Below are positions 1 through 5,700 of a stretch of DNA of 8,410 nucleotides, piece after piece. Source of the DNA: an uncultured Candidatus Saccharibacteria bacterium (GTDB taxonomy: Bacteria > Patescibacteriota > Saccharimonadia > Saccharimonadales > Saccharimonadaceae). The stretch's first letter is position 1. Each line of letters begins with the position of its first letter. The notes beneath the pieces are model-generated. The model was not told the DNA's origin, ran no database searches, and saw only the letters and a list, made by a program, of their open reading frames with translations. A program made the position numbers and the translations under genes. The stretch lies in NCBI GenBank assembly GCA_938030585.1, contig CALHIA010000034.1, positions 1 through 8,410 on the forward strand. Direction: 5' to 3'.

Positions 1-34
1 GGGATCTATAATTAAAGGAGTATTTTTCGCAAAG

Positions 35-574
35 TTACCAAACGAATTCTATGCCGTGTTGTCTTGCCCGAATAAATAGCACGACTACAATAGCCATCAT
101 CGTCAAAGCTAAAATATATACATTAAACGCCATTGCAACCAACATCAAAGCCGGCATTAATACTAAAAATACCAGAGAACTTGATGTAAAATTTTCTTTT
201 ATATCCTCATTCTTAGCATTTTTAAGATTCTTCTTATACGTTAACCATTCGCCGATTGCGTTAATAGCCAAAACAATAAAGCTGAAATATGCAATCGCTA
301 CAAATCCATCAGGCTTCTTTAAATAAAAAAATAAAATCCAAGAAGTTAGCCCGCAGACGGTCCCACATATATTTCTTTGACCTAAATCAATATTCTTTTT
401 CTTAAGCTCCCCATCTGACATCGACGAATCGTCAAAAAACTTAATTGCTAGAATCATAAATCCTATAGCTGCAATCTGCAATCCATAACGATAGTCGTTC
501 AGGCATGATAACATAAAGATTATACTTAAGAAAATCTTAAACCAGCTAGTAATGATAATTTCGTATATATCCAT
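35..574 (-). CDS. Multi-pass membrane protein, unknown function (179 aa)
   Basis: I do not recognise a family. The protein has about six hydrophobic stretches: roughly residues 11-24, 30-47, 69-85, 91-110, 131-148 and 150-169. A charged, Lys-rich loop lies near 112-128. The start ATG at 572-574 is well supported by an AAGGAGGA Shine-Dalgarno site (plus 581-588) ending 6 nt upstream, and by a promoter at 660-688. Its first membrane pair aligns without gaps to that of the protein encoded at 1568-2164: 12 identities over 34 residues, including C-L-x-D, a Gly, and G-F. A Pro in the second half falls at residue 141 in both, so the two are probably diverged paralogs. The leader contains two inverted repeats, which may regulate it. 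The protein is complete; its stop is TAA. Location in the cytoplasmic membrane is inferred from hydrophobicity only. Confidence 0.85.
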   Translation of the reverse strand: MDIYEIIITSWFKIFLSIIFMLSCLNDYRYGLQIAAIGFMILAIKFFDDSSMSDGELKKKNIDLGQRNICGTVCGLTSWILFFYLKKPDGFVAIAYFSFIVLAINAIGEWLTYKKNLKNAKNEDIKENFTSSSLVFLVLMPALMLVAMAFNVYILALTMMAIVVVLFIRARQHGIEFVW

Positions 575-599
575 GATTTCTCCTCCTTGTAAAACTACC

Positions 600-614
600 A
601 GGCCATTAAGGCCT
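600..614 (-). repeat. Small inverted repeat in the 35-574 leader
   Basis: AGGCC (600-604) and GGCCT (610-614) are separated by ATTAA. In the mRNA of the downstream membrane gene this could form a 5-bp G/C-rich hairpin about 11 nt upstream of the Shine-Dalgarno site. It is weak alone and is noted because a second inverted repeat lies directly upstream. Confidence 0.4.
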
Positions 615-621
615 CAAACGA

Positions 622-647
622 AATTTACTGACACAGGGCAGTAAATT
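622..647. promoter_or_regulatory. Perfect 9-bp inverted repeat at the predicted transcription start
   Basis: AATTTACTG (622-630) and CAGTAAATT (639-647) form perfect arms around an 8-nt centre. The repeat lies immediately downstream of the predicted start site (about 653) of the minus-strand membrane gene. It could be an operator for a dimeric repressor (26-bp dyad) or an RNA hairpin in the leader. No T-tract follows, so it is not an intrinsic terminator. Confidence 0.5.
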
Positions 648-659
648 AGTAACTTCTAT

Positions 660-688
660 ATTATCTCACATTTATTAAAAAATAGCAA
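660..688 (-). promoter_or_regulatory. Sigma-70-type promoter for the 35-574 gene
   Basis: On the minus strand, TTGCTA (plus 683-688) and GATAAT (plus 660-665) are 17 nt apart. The -10 matches consensus at 5 of 6 positions; the -35 shares TTG and the final A. The start site would fall near 653, giving a leader of about 80 nt that contains both inverted repeats. Confidence 0.55.
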
Positions 689-690
689 AC

Positions 691-722
691 AAAAACCCAA
701 AACCCCAATCTCACAATTGGGG
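691..722 (-). terminator. Intrinsic terminator of the 750-1484 gene
   Basis: CCCCAAT (703-709) pairs with ATTGGGG (716-722) around a 6-nt loop. Read on the minus strand, the 7-bp stem is followed by TTTTGGGTTTTT (complement of 691-702), a broken but U-rich tract. On the plus strand a T run (730-735) follows 7 nt after the stem, but no plus-strand gene ends here. It sits 27 nt beyond the stop codon of the hydrolase gene. Confidence 0.7.
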
Positions 723-749
723 CTCCCTCTTTTTTAAAAATTTAACTGC

Positions 750-1484
750 TTATTTGATCTCGATTTCAGCTGAAATTCCTAAGTGGTCCGAAGCATAACC
801 ATCATGTACCATAAAGTTTTTCGCTTCCAATTTATCGTTTGGCATAATGTGGTCGCATGGCACCTCACCATTAAATTTCAAACCCGAAAGTGTATTTTTC
901 ACCCCGTTCTCATACGTCAAATCACGCAAGAAATCCAATTCCCTCATCGCTGGCGCTTCATGCCTCACATTCAAATCACCACAAAGCACAAATGGCTTAT
1001 CTTGATACGGTTGAATAATTTCCGCCAAATGCTTAAATGCCTTCACTGTATCCTCGTCCCCGAGTGGTTGCGAACGCCAAAATCCATGATGATTTGCGAT
1101 CACCACACCGTTTTCTAATTCCACCACCTGCACATTTAGATTGTTTGAACACATTTTTTCCAGAATCGTATGTTCCGTATATTCCCCATTCACAAAAGTG
1201 TTCATTGTCGAGCGAAACGGAATTCTACTTAAAATCATATTTCCTAGCTCAAAACTTCCGTTCGCTATATCACTACTCCAGTTTGGCGAAAAATAAGCAT
1301 ACGGCATCCCCGTCGCCTGCTTGATCGCTTCCGCGTCAAAACAAAGTCGCGCTAAATGCACCTGACAATTCTCTGAGCTCATCACCTCCTGCATGCAGAT
1401 TACATCAAATTTATTATTTTCCAAAAAGCGTTTTAATTCCCCCTCCACTTTTCCCATCCATACGTTCAATTGTAAAATTTTCAT
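750..1484 (-). CDS. Endonuclease/exonuclease/phosphatase (EEP) family hydrolase (244 aa)
   Basis: The full set of EEP-fold metal-dependent phosphodiesterase motifs is visible: L-N-V-W with Asn7, Q-E-V with Glu33, N-H-H-G around His132/133, G-D-L-N with Asp170 and Asn172, D-H-I at 211-213, and the C-terminal S-D-H with Asp233/His234. Length (244 aa) fits a stand-alone catalytic domain. No signal peptide is visible, so it is probably cytoplasmic. EEP members cleave DNA, RNA, phospholipid head groups or inositol phosphates; the substrate cannot be told from sequence. An upstream in-frame ATG at 1550 would add 22 residues, but that extension is encoded by the terminator of the preceding gene. The start at 1484 makes the first residues the usual beta-strand plus Asn motif. 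A TACAAT -10 box ends 6 nt before this ATG and no Shine-Dalgarno site is present, so the mRNA is probably leaderless. Confidence 0.92.
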   Translation of the reverse strand: MKILQLNVWMGKVEGELKRFLENNKFDVICMQEVMSSENCQVHLARLCFDAEAIKQATGMPYAYFSPNWSSDIANGSFELGNMILSRIPFRSTMNTFVNGEYTEHTILEKMCSNNLNVQVVELENGVVIANHHGFWRSQPLGDEDTVKAFKHLAEIIQPYQDKPFVLCGDLNVRHEAPAMRELDFLRDLTYENGVKNTLSGLKFNGEVPCDHIMPNDKLEAKNFMVHDGYASDHLGISAEIEIK

Positions 1485-1490
1485 GCTTAT

Positions 1491-1496
1491 ATTGTA
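1491..1496 (-). promoter_or_regulatory. -10 box placed for a leaderless mRNA (EEP gene)
   Basis: TACAAT on the minus strand ends 6 nt before the ATG at 1484. A start site 6-7 nt downstream would coincide with the A of the ATG. No good -35 is visible at 17 nt, because that region is the stem of the preceding terminator. The stretch from the -10 to the ATG is nearly identical to the one in front of the 3069 gene. Confidence 0.5.
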
Positions 1497-1501
1497 CACC
1501 A

Positions 1502-1526
1502 AAAATCCCCTCATCGAGGGGATTTT
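1502..1526 (-). terminator. Intrinsic terminator of the membrane-protein operon
   Basis: AAAATCCCCTC (1502-1512) pairs perfectly with GAGGGGATTTT (1516-1526) around a 3-nt loop. On the minus strand a T run of five follows directly. It lies 41 nt past the stop of the 1568-2164 gene and should separate that operon from the EEP gene, whose -10 box begins just beyond it. Confidence 0.85.
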
Positions 1527-1567
1527 AAAACTAGTGAAATTATTCAGCATGAGATTCCGAAGTATTT

Positions 1568-2164
1568 TTATTTTTCTTTCTCCTCTTCGGGCTCACATTC
1601 TTCCTGTTCTTCATAGAATTGGAAGTCGTCATCATCTGAAACTAACGGCCAAACCCCCATTGCGAATAACGTTATGTTTATCGCTATACACACTAAAAGT
1701 TCTGCCAAATTTCGACAAGCCATAATCGTTAATCCCCATAATGGAATTAACATCATCGAAAAGAACCAGACATTTGAAAGACTCTTCCGCATTTGCTCCG
1801 AATATTTGTCATGTGTAAAAACCCAAATAATCAGACAATAACAGAATAAAAATCCTACCATGAAAAATACAATTGTTGGTATTGAGTTTCCACATACATA
1901 AAAGACCATGAGCATTACCAAAATTCCATAAACAAAATCTGCTAATGACACCCGACCTTCGAGTAGTGTCTCTCCTAGCATCCAAAAATCACATTCCTGT
2001 TTCCTGAAAATTGCCTGCCGAAAATAGTCTATCATTACAACCGCGAACCCTAATATGCTAATACCGACACCTACCTGAGGATCACTCAAACAGATAATCG
2101 TCGAAATTAAACATAACAGAATTCTCATTAAATTTCTATTGCTAAGTTTAAACAATTGTTTCAT
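1568..2164 (-). CDS. Multi-pass membrane protein with acidic C-terminal tail (198 aa)
   Basis: The family is not recognised. About six hydrophobic stretches are visible, roughly residues 12-27, 31-48, 77-93, 95-117, 131-150 and 152-175, followed by a very acidic tail (about 177-198, rich in Asp and Glu) that is probably cytoplasmic. An in-frame ATG lies 21 nt upstream (2185), but only the ATG at 2164 has a Shine-Dalgarno site: GGAGG at plus 2172-2176, 7 nt before it. The gene begins 34 nt after the stop of the 2199-2801 gene, with no terminator between, so the two form an operon. The first membrane pair aligns with that of the 35-574 product (12 identities in 34 ungapped residues), and a Pro falls at residue 141 in both, suggesting paralogy. 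The paralog lacks the acidic tail. Confidence 0.85.
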   Translation of the reverse strand: MKQLFKLSNRNLMRILLCLISTIICLSDPQVGVGISILGFAVVMIDYFRQAIFRKQECDFWMLGETLLEGRVSLADFVYGILVMLMVFYVCGNSIPTIVFFMVGFLFCYCLIIWVFTHDKYSEQMRKSLSNVWFFSMMLIPLWGLTIMACRNLAELLVCIAINITLFAMGVWPLVSDDDDFQFYEEQEECEPEEEKEK

Positions 2165-2171
2165 TTTCCCC

Positions 2172-2176
2172 CCTCC
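2172..2176 (-). promoter_or_regulatory. Ribosome binding site deciding the start of the 1568-2164 gene
   Basis: GGAGG within a longer G-rich run sits 7 nt before the ATG at 2164. The alternative ATG at 2185 has no such site and lies upstream of the G-run itself. Confidence 0.75.
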
Positions 2177-2198
2177 ATTTTCCACACTGTCTGTGTTT

Positions 2199-2801
2199 TT
2201 AGTGGTTTAATGCCCCTACACAGGCCAAATAAGTCAAAACCGCAGCCATAATTAACACGTAACTCAAGATCAAATAAATCGCACTTGACAGAATTCGATT
2301 CAGTTTCAGAAAACTTTTCTCAAATTCCGCCGGCCAAAAAATTTGCAGACCATAAAAAGCTGTCGCTAGACTCACCAACATTAGTGCAAAAACTGTCGTC
2401 AACTTCTCTGTTCCCGGAATAAAAATATACACGCTATAGGTTAAAAAAATCCATGCATGCATATTATTACAGAATTTTCGATTCAAGCTTAGCTCTTCTG
2501 ACAGGAATTTCACCCACTTGTTATTTACTCGCATATATGGATCTAACCAATACGCATTCGTGAGCAGGCTCGGCAAAACCATCACCGGAAGTCCGATCAT
2601 TAAGATCGCCATCTTATAGCCATTTATCACCGAAAATCCAAAAAATAACACTATTAAACTGATTGCCACCTCTAGCAGCATAATTCCGTTTAATACTCTA
2701 GTGCGTCGATTTTTCTCCTGTACCACTGATGTGATTTTTTCGCCTTCAAGGCCATTCACTACTTCACTTAATTTAATCAATTCCACAAAATTTCCCTCCA
2801 T
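2199..2801 (-). CDS. Multi-pass membrane protein, unknown function (200 aa)
   Basis: No family is recognised. A charged N-terminal segment of about 35 residues (several Glu and Lys, then N-R-R-T-R) precedes hydrophobic stretches at roughly 38-58, 63-83, 115-129, 134-156 and 170-196. That gives about five membrane passes with the N-terminus probably cytoplasmic. The ATG at 2799-2801 follows an excellent Shine-Dalgarno site (AAGGAGGG, plus 2806-2813, 4 nt spacing). It is the first gene of a two-gene operon with the 1568-2164 membrane protein. It is transcribed from the consensus promoter at 2957-2985 with a leader of about 150 nt that contains a palindrome, a three-codon reading frame and a UUCG hairpin. 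Co-transcription suggests the two proteins work in the same membrane complex or process, but nothing in the sequence names it. Confidence 0.87.
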   Translation of the reverse strand: MEGNFVELIKLSEVVNGLEGEKITSVVQEKNRRTRVLNGIMLLEVAISLIVLFFGFSVINGYKMAILMIGLPVMVLPSLLTNAYWLDPYMRVNNKWVKFLSEELSLNRKFCNNMHAWIFLTYSVYIFIPGTEKLTTVFALMLVSLATAFYGLQIFWPAEFEKSFLKLNRILSSAIYLILSYVLIMAAVLTYLACVGALNH

Positions 2802-2819
2802 TTTTCCCTCCTTGTCGTA

Positions 2820-2831
2820 TCACCGAAGTGA
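2820..2831 (-). other. UUCG-tetraloop hairpin in the operon leader
   Basis: On the minus strand TCAC-TTCG-GTGA forms a 4-bp stem with the extra-stable C(UUCG)G tetraloop, 6 nt upstream of the Shine-Dalgarno site of the 2199-2801 gene. It may shape ribosome access. It is short, so chance cannot be excluded. Confidence 0.4.
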
Positions 2832-2879
2832 ACCAAAAATAGTTTCAATTTTCCAAATTCAATTAAAATTAATTAGGAT

Positions 2880-2891
2880 CTAAGTTTGCAT
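2880..2891 (-). other. Three-codon upstream reading frame with Shine-Dalgarno site
   Basis: In the operon leader, GAGGTGA (plus 2896-2902) is followed 4 nt later by ATG-CAA-ACT-TAG, a Met-Gln-Thr mini-frame. The SD-ATG spacing is good. It could be a leader frame, a ribosome standby site or chance. Confidence 0.25.
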
Positions 2892-2919
2892 AATTTCACC
2901 TCATTTCTAAAGAACTATT

Positions 2920-2939
2920 TTGGGACAAAATTGTCCGAA
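2920..2939. promoter_or_regulatory. 20-bp palindrome, likely operator of the membrane operon
   Basis: TTGGGACAA (2920-2928) and TTGTCCGAA (2931-2939) are inverted copies around AA, matching at every position except the third from each end. Twofold symmetry over 20 bp, about 10-30 nt downstream of the predicted start site (about 2950), is the usual placement for a repressor operator. I do not recognise the binding protein. Confidence 0.55.
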
Positions 2940-2956
2940 CACAAAATTACACTTAT

Positions 2957-2985
2957 ATTATAATACAAATATCTCATATTGTCAA
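2957..2985 (-). promoter_or_regulatory. Perfect consensus sigma-70 promoter of the membrane operon
   Basis: On the minus strand, TTGACA (plus 2980-2985), exactly 17 nt, then TATAAT (plus 2957-2962). Every position matches consensus. Such strength on a gene of unknown function suggests it is held down by a repressor (see the palindrome) or is needed in quantity. The start site is near 2950. Confidence 0.9.
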
Positions 2986-3053
2986 TGTTTCACCCCTGTT
3001 ACACCTCGCCATGGATCTTTTTCTTTTTCATACCTCTCAGCTTATTTTTGCGG

Positions 3054-3059
3054 TATAAT
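3054..3059 (+). promoter_or_regulatory. -10 box placed for a leaderless or near-leaderless mRNA
   Basis: TATAAT ends 9 nt before the ATG at 3069. No Shine-Dalgarno site lies in the intervening ATAAGCATT, so transcription would begin at, or within a few bases of, the start codon. This box lies inside the upstream in-frame extension of the gene and argues against the longer reading. Confidence 0.55.
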
Positions 3060-3068
3060 ATAAGCATT

Positions 3069-4310
3069 ATGGAGCACGAAACACGCAAGAATTTTAATCA
3101 ATTTCAACAGGAACCAGAACTTCACGTCCAAAATCGTAATCAAGGTCCTGAAATTCCTCAATTAAGTCGCTCCGCCGCTTATCAGGAACGTCAATTCCAG
3201 AGGCATCTCCAATCTGAACTTGCCAAAAAGCGTGAAAATGAACCCGCCCTTGATACTGTTGGCGAAAGACTTATTTATCTTGCTACCATGGCCGCTCCTA
3301 CCATTGGTCGCGCTGCTCTACTTGCCATTGGCACAGGACTTGCCATAAAAGGTGTTTCTGTATTAGCCAACCACCTCTCTGATCAATCCATCGAGCAGCA
3401 CCAAAAAGACATGGAAGAACTCGGCGTCCCCCTTGAAGATGACGAAGAAGACGATTATGAGCGCACCTTCACCGGCTACGAAGATTACATGAACCATCAC
3501 AATGCTCTTCGCGCCCAAAAAGGCCTCGAACCAGATTACACTCCCGAAAATGGCCCAATTGAATACCAAAATCAATTCAATCCACTAATTGAAACCTCGA
3601 AAGCTTCCAACGACACCGAAAATTCCGCGTATTCCATCCAGCTAGATGATGATATGCAAAAATTCACTCCCGATAATAATTTGACCATTCCTGAAGAAAA
3701 AATAGCTGACGATACCACTTCCATAAATACTAACGCCACCCCAATTGAACACCGCACCGCTATCACCTTACAAGACGAAAAACTCGCTCATACCGCCGAA
3801 AAAACCATTCTAAAAACGGTTAATTTCCCTGCCGGCATCGGCCAATTCAAATCCTTTATGGACTATAAAGCCATCACCGATAAAACCACTCCGAATTATA
3901 ATTTCACTCACGAAAATGCCAATTTCCATGTCGGAAAATCCGGCCTCACCTATTATCAAGACGGCGAAAATACCTACCCTGTCGTCGCGGTCGGTAGTGG
4001 CATCTCCGATAAAATTGGCCAACTCATCGAGGTTACTCTTGATCATCAAGGTCATCAAAACACCTTACGTTGCGTGATTGGCGACCAAAAAGATGACGGT
4101 GACACCGACCCCACCACTCACACCGTTCACAAAAACGATCGCAGTGTGGTCGAATTCCTCGTCGATTATAATCGATTAAAAGAAGCCAATCCTACCGCTG
4201 TTAATATGGGTGATCTCACCTATCTCGATAATTCTCAGTTCAATCTCAAAGGTAGCGTCGCTAAAGTTCAGGTCCTCGACCAAAATTTCTACTCAAACAA
4301 AAATCAATAA
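3069..4310 (+). CDS. Membrane-anchored protein with C-terminal double-psi beta-barrel-like domain (413 aa)
   Basis: Three regions are visible. Residues 1-65 are Gln/Glu/Arg-rich and probably cytoplasmic. Residues 69-101 form a hydrophobic, Ala/Gly-rich segment able to span the membrane. Residues 105-245 are an acidic, low-complexity linker with a D-D-E-E-D-D cluster near 124-129. The C-terminal domain (about 253-405) has the layout I recall from secreted Firmicutes and phage proteins of double-psi beta-barrel type: F-K-S-F-M-D-Y near 260, V-A-V-G near 306, I-G-Q then a beta hairpin, C-V-I-G-D-Q-K (335-341), D-T-D (345-347), V-V-E-F-L-V-D (360-366) and M-G-D. The family call rests on memory of that motif order and is tentative. 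A cell-wall role is possible. The frame is open upstream to TTG at 2979, but the -10 box at 3054 supports the ATG at 3069. A terminator follows the stop closely. Confidence 0.8.
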   Translation: MEHETRKNFNQFQQEPELHVQNRNQGPEIPQLSRSAAYQERQFQRHLQSELAKKRENEPALDTVGERLIYLATMAAPTIGRAALLAIGTGLAIKGVSVLANHLSDQSIEQHQKDMEELGVPLEDDEEDDYERTFTGYEDYMNHHNALRAQKGLEPDYTPENGPIEYQNQFNPLIETSKASNDTENSAYSIQLDDDMQKFTPDNNLTIPEEKIADDTTSINTNATPIEHRTAITLQDEKLAHTAEKTILKTVNFPAGIGQFKSFMDYKAITDKTTPNYNFTHENANFHVGKSGLTYYQDGENTYPVVAVGSGISDKIGQLIEVTLDHQGHQNTLRCVIGDQKDDGDTDPTTHTVHKNDRSVVEFLVDYNRLKEANPTAVNMGDLTYLDNSQFNLKGSVAKVQVLDQNFYSNKNQ

Positions 4311-4317
4311 TCAAAAA

Positions 4318-4346
4318 AAAATAAGCTCGAACCCCGAGCTTATTTT
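4318..4346 (+). terminator. Intrinsic terminator of the 3069-4310 gene
   Basis: AAAATAAGCTCG (4318-4329) pairs perfectly with CGAGCTTATTTT (4335-4346) around a 5-nt loop: a 12-bp stem whose end supplies the T-tract. It begins 8 nt after the stop codon. Confidence 0.85.
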
Positions 4347-4424
4347 AATTCTGTACATCAAAATCCCAAGTTTATTTTATTCCCCACACCAATCACCCAT
4401 TACTATCCCTAGAATTCACACACA

Positions 4425-4453
4425 AAAAATAAGCCCTCACAGGGCTTATTTTT
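4425..4453 (-). terminator. Intrinsic terminator of the S1 gene
   Basis: AAAAATAAGCCCT (4425-4437) and AGGGCTTATTTTT (4441-4453) form a 13-bp perfect stem with a 3-nt loop and a T-tract on both strands. It starts 10 nt past the S1 stop codon. It shares the ATAAGC core with the facing terminator at 4318-4346. Confidence 0.88.
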
Positions 4454-4463
4454 AACTTCTGTC

Positions 4464-5531
4464 TTATTTTGCAACAGAGAGTGAGATTTTGCGACCTTCA
4501 CGATCGATATCTAGAACCTTGAAGTTCTTGCGTTCGTTCAAGGTAAAGATTTTTTCTGGATCAACGTCGTTACCTTCACCAAGTTCAGAAACGTGAACCA
4601 AAGCTTCAACAGCTGGAGAAATCTGAACGAAAGCTCCAAATGGGGTAATACGAGTAACCGTACCTTCCACCTTGGAACCCTTCTTCAAGTTTTCTACCTC
4701 TGATAGCCATGGATCAGCTACGAGTTGCTTGATAGAGAGACTGAGGCGTTCCTTATCAATCGCAATAATTTTTGCCTTGATTGTATCGCCAACCTTAACG
4801 TAGTCGGATGGGTTATTGACACGTTCCCAAGAAATTTCTGAGATGTGTACCAAACCTTCGATACCTTCCACATTTACGAATACACCGAAGTCTACCACAC
4901 CGGTTACTACACCTTCGACAGTGTCACCGACGTGAAGTTCAGCAAAACGAGCAGCGAGACCGTCTTTAACCGCTTCTTTTTCAGAGAAGATAAGCTTGTT
5001 ATCTTTCTTGCTTGCGTCAAGAATGCGAACTTTGATTCCCTTACCTACAAGAGAATTGAGGCGTTGCAAGATTTCGTCCTTATCGGCAGAACCTACACGT
5101 GGATAGTGCTCAGCAGAAAGTTGTGAAACTGGCAAGAAACCACGAATTCCTTCGTACTCTACGAGAAGACCACCACGGTTTGCATCAAATGGGGTAACTT
5201 CCACAATTTCAGAAGCATCGAGCTTAGCTTGGATTTCATCCCAACCCTTATCCTTCACTGCTTTGCGGAGTGAAAGAAGCACCATACCGTCTTCCATCTC
5301 AGAATCGATTACAGAAGCGGTAACTTCTGCACCTTCTTCGAGGTTACGTGCGAAAGAAGCTTCGCGGCGAGGCACCAAACCTACACCTTGTGCACCGAGA
5401 TCAATCAAGATTTCGTGCTTTTTTACTGACAAAACAGTTCCAGAAACTACGTCTCCAGTTGCTGCTTTTTTGATAGAGTCACCAGCGTTAGCTAGCAATT
5501 CATCCATTGTTACTTTTTTGGCATCAGCCAT
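4464..5531 (-). CDS. rpsA: Ribosomal protein S1 homolog, four S1 domains (355 aa)
   Basis: Four S1 (OB-fold) RNA-binding repeats are clear, at about residues 24-91, 106-186, 200-271 and 282-355. The third has the classic D-F-G-V-F-V ... G-L-V-H-I-S and the fourth P-F-G-A-F-V ... A-L-V-H-V-S. Repeat 2 is divergent, as the second repeat often is. E. coli S1 has six repeats; four-repeat forms occur in other bacteria. Role from family: binding mRNA on the 30S subunit and helping initiation. Start choice: ATG at 5531 gives M-A-D-A-K-K, with an AAGGAAGG Shine-Dalgarno-like site (plus 5544-5551) 12 nt upstream. An in-frame ATG at 5579 and GTG at 5588 are possible, but they lie in the loop and arm of a leader hairpin. 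Gly/Val/Glu-rich, regular codon use suggests high expression. It is transcribed alone. Confidence 0.93.
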   Translation of the reverse strand: MADAKKVTMDELLANAGDSIKKAATGDVVSGTVLSVKKHEILIDLGAQGVGLVPRREASFARNLEEGAEVTASVIDSEMEDGMVLLSLRKAVKDKGWDEIQAKLDASEIVEVTPFDANRGGLLVEYEGIRGFLPVSQLSAEHYPRVGSADKDEILQRLNSLVGKGIKVRILDASKKDNKLIFSEKEAVKDGLAARFAELHVGDTVEGVVTGVVDFGVFVNVEGIEGLVHISEISWERVNNPSDYVKVGDTIKAKIIAIDKERLSLSIKQLVADPWLSEVENLKKGSKVEGTVTRITPFGAFVQISPAVEALVHVSELGEGNDVDPEKIFTLNERKNFKVLDIDREGRKISLSVAK

Positions 5532-5557
5532 TCTTATATTTTTCCTTCCTTCAGGCC

Positions 5558-5595
5558 CGTTCAGCTGATTTTCTTCCATAAAAATCACTTGAACG
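5558..5595 (-). promoter_or_regulatory. Leader hairpin of the S1 mRNA, candidate autoregulatory site
   Basis: Two paired blocks flank an 8-nt loop: 5566-5572 with 5581-5587 (TGATTTT/AAAATCA, 7 bp) and 5558-5563 with 5590-5595 (CGTTCA/TGAACG, 6 bp), separated by a 2x2 internal loop. The loop contains the upstream in-frame ATG at 5577-5579. The hairpin lies between the promoter and the Shine-Dalgarno-like site. S1 is known to control its own translation in E. coli through a structured leader; a similar role here is inference. Confidence 0.55.
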
Positions 5596-5613
5596 AACCC
5601 GAATCTATTCCTT

Positions 5614-5642
5614 AATATATCAAAATCACCTCTGTTTGTAAA
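5614..5642 (-). promoter_or_regulatory. Sigma-70 promoter of the S1 gene
   Basis: On the minus strand TTTACA (plus 5637-5642), 17 nt, then TATATT (plus 5614-5619), each 5 of 6 to consensus. A TGA precedes the -10, giving an extended -10 (TGnTATATT). The start site is near 5607, leaving a leader of about 75 nt before the ATG at 5531. Confidence 0.8.
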
Positions 5643-5688
5643 GTGTTACCCCTCTCCGCTTCTGCTTTATTTTTTTCTTCGCTCAAAC

Positions 5689-5694
5689 TACAAT
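5689..5694 (+). promoter_or_regulatory. -10 box placed for a leaderless mRNA (HEXXH gene)
   Basis: TACAAT ends 6 nt before the ATG at 5701, and no Shine-Dalgarno site lies between. The upstream 40 nt are pyrimidine-rich, with no clear -35. Confidence 0.5.
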
Positions 5695-5700
5695 AACCTT

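Noticed and set aside
1..34. AAAGGAG (plus 15-21) at the left edge as a Shine-Dalgarno site of a plus-strand gene.
   Set aside because: No ATG, GTG or TTG follows at a suitable distance, and the next sequence is the end of the minus-strand membrane gene.
1485..1550. Twenty-two-residue N-terminal extension of the EEP hydrolase from ATG 1550.
   Set aside because: The extension is the terminator hairpin of the preceding operon, and the hydrolase motif order is complete from the ATG at 1484.
2979..3068. Thirty-codon N-terminal extension of the 3069 gene starting at TTG 2979, with a hydrophobic W-I-F-F-F-F-I-P-L stretch resembling a signal anchor.
   Set aside because: It has no Shine-Dalgarno site, overlaps the promoter of the opposite operon, contains the TATAAT at 3054, and the hydrophobic run is just a T-rich tract read in frame.
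3363..4058. Antisense open frames within the 3069-4310 gene.
   Set aside because: They arise from its codon composition, lack start signals and show no recognisable protein features, whereas the sense frame has clear domain organisation.
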